From Septoria linicola (Eukaryota > Ascomycota > Dothideomycetes > Mycosphaerellales > Mycosphaerellaceae), in contig CP099422.1 in the NCBI GenBank assembly GCA_024114885.1, positions 1,984,001-2,048,000 on the forward strand: a DNA stretch of 64,000 nucleotides, written 5' to 3'. Both the position numbers and the translations under genes were made by a program. The notes beneath the pieces were generated by a model. It was not told the DNA's origin and did no database searches. It was given only the letters and a program-made list of their open reading frames with translations. Shown in pieces: positions 61,153-64,000 of the stretch (the first letter of the stretch is position 1; each line of letters starts with the position of its first letter).

Positions 61153-64000
61153 TTATTTCGCTTCCTCCACAACAGGGCCGATGTTCGTGCTCTTCGATGC
61201 TGTTCGACGCTGCCAGAACCAGCCGACAGGCGCAGCGGCGGGCTTGATGTCCTCGCCTCGCTTGGTCACGTTGACATCGGAGTCGGTCTTCTCTTCTCCT
61301 GGAGTGATAGTGCCAGGTGAGACTTTGCCAGACCCGCTGCTGTTGCCAGATAGGGGATTGCTGCTCTCTACGAATGGCGTTGAAGGCAGAGAGAACATTG
61401 GGCTTGTGATAGCGTGGCTTGCCAGTGTGGAAAGTCTCATCGTCTCTTGCTCAGCAGAAGTCTTCGCTGCTTCAGCCTTCTCGACCGCGAGCTTGGCTTC
61501 AGCTCTGGCGGCTTCTATCTCTGCTTGCATGCGTGTCATGGCCTCTTCCTGCCGTCGCTTCGACACAGCCAGTGCTTTCTTGACCTCGTCCAATTCTTGC
61601 AATGCTTGAGCTTCGGCGGTCTTCGCATTCACCAGTTCCAAAAGCAAGGCTTCTTCGGGCACTGCCTCGTGCTGAGTCGTGGCAAATACTTCTTGCGTTG
61701 CCAGCGATGATGTGCGTTTTGAGAAGCCGCGGCGAACACCAGGAGCTGCAAGCTGCTCACTAGCAGCTGCAAACGGAGTTGGAGACGTCCTCTCTGATGG
61801 TGAAGGTGTGGCGAAAGGAGTGCCGTCCGGAGACGCAGGCTCTGTGCGCAACATTGGCGGCACGAGGTCGGTCGTTATTGGCGTGGGATTGCGTAACGTT
61901 GTCGGTCTCATGCTTTGCACAGACGAGCTGGAATCCCGCCGGCCCAGCTTCAGCTCACGCAGACCGCCTATCGAACCACCTGGCACACTAGACGAGCTGG
62001 CTTTTCGGCTTCGCGCATCTGATGAGCTATCGATCCTGCTCAGCGTGGGCACTTGCTGCAGACTCTCAGCTCTCGTCAACCGTTCCTTGCGTTCGATCGA
62101 GCGAGTCTGCGCGTTGAGCTCGCCAATCTTGTGCTCGAGCTTCTGCCTCGATTTGAACTCGTCGGCAACCCTGAGCCTCAGCTCTTTGACTTCGGATCGC
62201 AGGTCATCACTCTCATCCTGGAATGCCGAGATAGCAGATTGCGAAGCTTCCAGACGAATGGCCAGATCTCGGGACTGCGCCTCGGCGATGGAAAGTTGCT
62301 CGCGTGTCCTTGCCAGCGTGCTGCGCAGATGCGCTTTGGTCTCCAGGCTCATTGAGAATCGCACGCTGGTCTGTAACCGCTCCTGAGCCTTTTCGACAAG
62401 CTCCTCCATCTCATCTTTCTGAGGCGCCTCTTTCTCGATTCCATCGAGATTGACCTGCGTCCAGTCTCCCACACTCAGTGGGCGACTCTTGGGCAATGGC
62501 ACCTCCAGTGGGGATTGGCTCCTCGGCGGAGGTGGCATCGTCCTTCTCCTGTCGTCTTTGTCCTTGCGCAGCCTCACGACCATCTGCCTCATCACCTTTT
62601 GATCCTCGCTTCTCTCCTCGCGCTCCTTCTGTAACATAGCCGCGAGCTGAGCTTGTTCTCGTTGCATCTCGCCCATGGCTGTCAGCAGGTCCTCGATTTG
62701 AGCTTGCAGATCCCTTTGCTGTGATACAAGCATGCTTGTGGTTTGCGGGTACATCGAATCTGCTTTTGACTTTGTGCTGACACTATCGGCAACGCTTTCG
62801 CGCATGCCAGGGTCGTGGGCGGTAGGCGTATCAGGGTCGGTGATGATCGTGGATGCCAGGCTGACAGCACTGGAGCCATTCGTGGAAGCGCTATCGCCAC
62901 TGCTCGAACTATCATGTGCATCGTTTAGGTCTTGCTTGCTCTGGCTTCGCTTGAGGAATGAGGTGGGCCTGCCGAAGAAACCACCGCGTGCGTTTGTCTT
63001 GTCGGCCGTCTCAGGAGATAATGTCGTCGTGCTGGCGTTGTGCGTATGATTGGTAACAGGTTTGCTGGGCGTGGCAGCATGACCAGGAGCCCATAGCCGC
63101 CCAAGGAAGCCAGAAGCGGCAGCTTGTACCGTGGGAAGAAAGCCAGCGCTCTGTCCCACCACCTCTGCCGATTGCCTATCGAACTCTTTCTCGAGTTCGG
63201 CCAATCTAGCATGTGTCACGATATCTCCCAGAGATGTAAAGTCGTCAACCAGCTCATCCGCGTCTCCAGCGTAGCAGTCCCACATCTCACGTCCCAGCAG
63301 CAAACTCATCACTTCTTCGAATTCGTCTGTGGCCAGCATTCTCTCTTCGTGCCGCCGCATCAGGGCAAGTGCGACCCGCATGACGGTCTCGTTGGCACCT
63401 TCCGCAAAGATCACGTCGTATATTCGGAACAGCATGCTGAGTGGACATGTCACCGCAAAGCATGATAAGAACCATTGCGATAGGTATGCTGGTTCGATGC
63501 CGTGGTTGGCCAAATGCTCGTGCAGTTTCGGGTGGTGCTGTTTGAGCAGCGCGGAGAATTGATAGATTCGCATGTGTAGACCAGACAGTGAAGGAAGGAA
63601 CGACTCTCGCAGCGAGAAGTGGTCCATGAGTCTAAATTCACGTCAGCATTTGTAGCTCCTCTGCAGTTAATGTCAAAACGTACCTGACGAGAACGCAGAA
63701 TGCGTCCCGCTCGCCCATGTTCATAAGAAGAGGTCCTACCAAGAATCCGAGGCCTTGACAGTAGCCGATGTCTTTGTCATGCAACGAGAAGCACTTCAGC
63801 ACCCTGCCTAGCATCTTTTGGCCCTCGCCATCCGCGTCACGGAACAGCTCGACGCCAGGAAAGCTGCGACCAACGTCCTTGTTGATGATACCTTCGTAGG
63901 GACTCTTCTCGTAGACTAGCTTCTCGTACGCGTCCTCCAGATCACGATCTCGAGCGCCAGCCATTGACGCCCAGACTACACCTCGAAGGGGAGGCGGCAC
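61153..64000 (-). CDS. TBC-domain Rab GTPase-activating protein, 5' end outside the window
   Basis: Visible exons are 63684-64000 (continuing beyond the window) and 61153-63631, joined by a 52-nt intron with gtacgt donor and tttag acceptor that gives LVRLMDHFSL. The TBC catalytic motifs are present: IINKDVGR (IxxDxxR arginine finger) and IGYCQGLGF (YxQ glutamine finger), then YLSQWFLSCFAVTCPLSMLFRIYDVIFAEG. After TBC comes a Ser-rich linker and coiled coils at about 410-440 and 510-660 of the visible part. The arrangement resembles Gyp5/Evi5-type GAPs for Rab GTPases in secretion or recycling. The exact Rab cannot be assigned. About 930 residues are visible. Confidence 0.9.

Noticed and set aside
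1..64000. tRNA genes, rRNA, CRISPR arrays and transposons
   Set aside because: I looked for B-box-like GGTTCGANTCC motifs, direct-repeat arrays, transposase or reverse-transcriptase motifs and long terminal repeats and found none I could support.

Overview
The window looks like about 64 kb of a filamentous ascomycete nuclear chromosome. The evidence is dense genes on both strands, short introns of about 45-60 nt with GT...CTAAC...AG signals, Hsp90/V-ATPase/INCENP/GRASP orthologues of Pezizomycotina type, 2EXR and F-box genes, and a TTAGGG-like motif. The gene set fits a Dothideomycete, but the sequence alone does not prove the class. I see no operons, rRNA, tRNA, CRISPR array, intact transposon or biosynthetic gene cluster.

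Layout. 0.5-5 kb: a GFA/CENP-V enzyme, TFIIH subunit Tfb5, a single-pass membrane protein and a broken SDR gene. 5.3-10.2 kb: a 1492-aa tricalbin (ER-plasma membrane tether) with an unusual in-frame coding-like extension after its stop. 10.3-15.9 kb: an FGRNK/IPDDVW-domain protein, a possible tiny Cys-rich secreted protein, a dysferlin-domain protein and a small membrane protein. 16-19 kb: two tandem 2EXR genes and a decayed coiled-coil gene. 19-26.7 kb: Sti1/Hop, CTP-dependent diacylglycerol kinase, histidinol-phosphate aminotransferase and two conserved unknowns. 26.7-34.3 kb: an FAD-linked oxidase, a mitochondrial acyl-CoA dehydrogenase and INCENP/Sli15. 35-38.3 kb: Pet117, V-ATPase subunit G, a small unknown and a TGL2-like lipase. 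38.6-42.6 kb: a cyclase-family enzyme, an unknown, and an F-box gene followed by diverged tandem repeats and a short F-box paralogue. 43-49.5 kb: CCT3, a TLC-domain protein, an unknown, and GRASP/Grh1 with a TM-encoding open frame directly after its stop. 49.8-54.8 kb: an NmrA-like reductase, a small secreted Cys protein interrupted by a stop, and phosphoketolase. 55.7-64 kb: Sds3, a secreted GH3 glycosidase and a TBC Rab-GAP cut by the window edge.

Most genes are unrelated housekeeping neighbours. Shared themes are chaperones (Sti1, CCT3), the secretory and membrane-contact system (tricalbin, GRASP, TBC, dysferlin-domain, TLC, DGK1), and mitochondrial/vacuolar assembly (Pet117 and V-ATPase G share a 199-bp divergent promoter).

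No clearly new multi-gene system was found. The most striking observations concern gene structure. The lipase catalytic elbow (GxSxG) appears to be assembled across four exons, one of them only 2 nt. V-ATPase G has an ATG-only first exon and a 9-nt exon. Several genes have an in-frame stop followed by clearly coding-like sequence (tricalbin, GRASP, secreted Cys protein, F-box paralogue).
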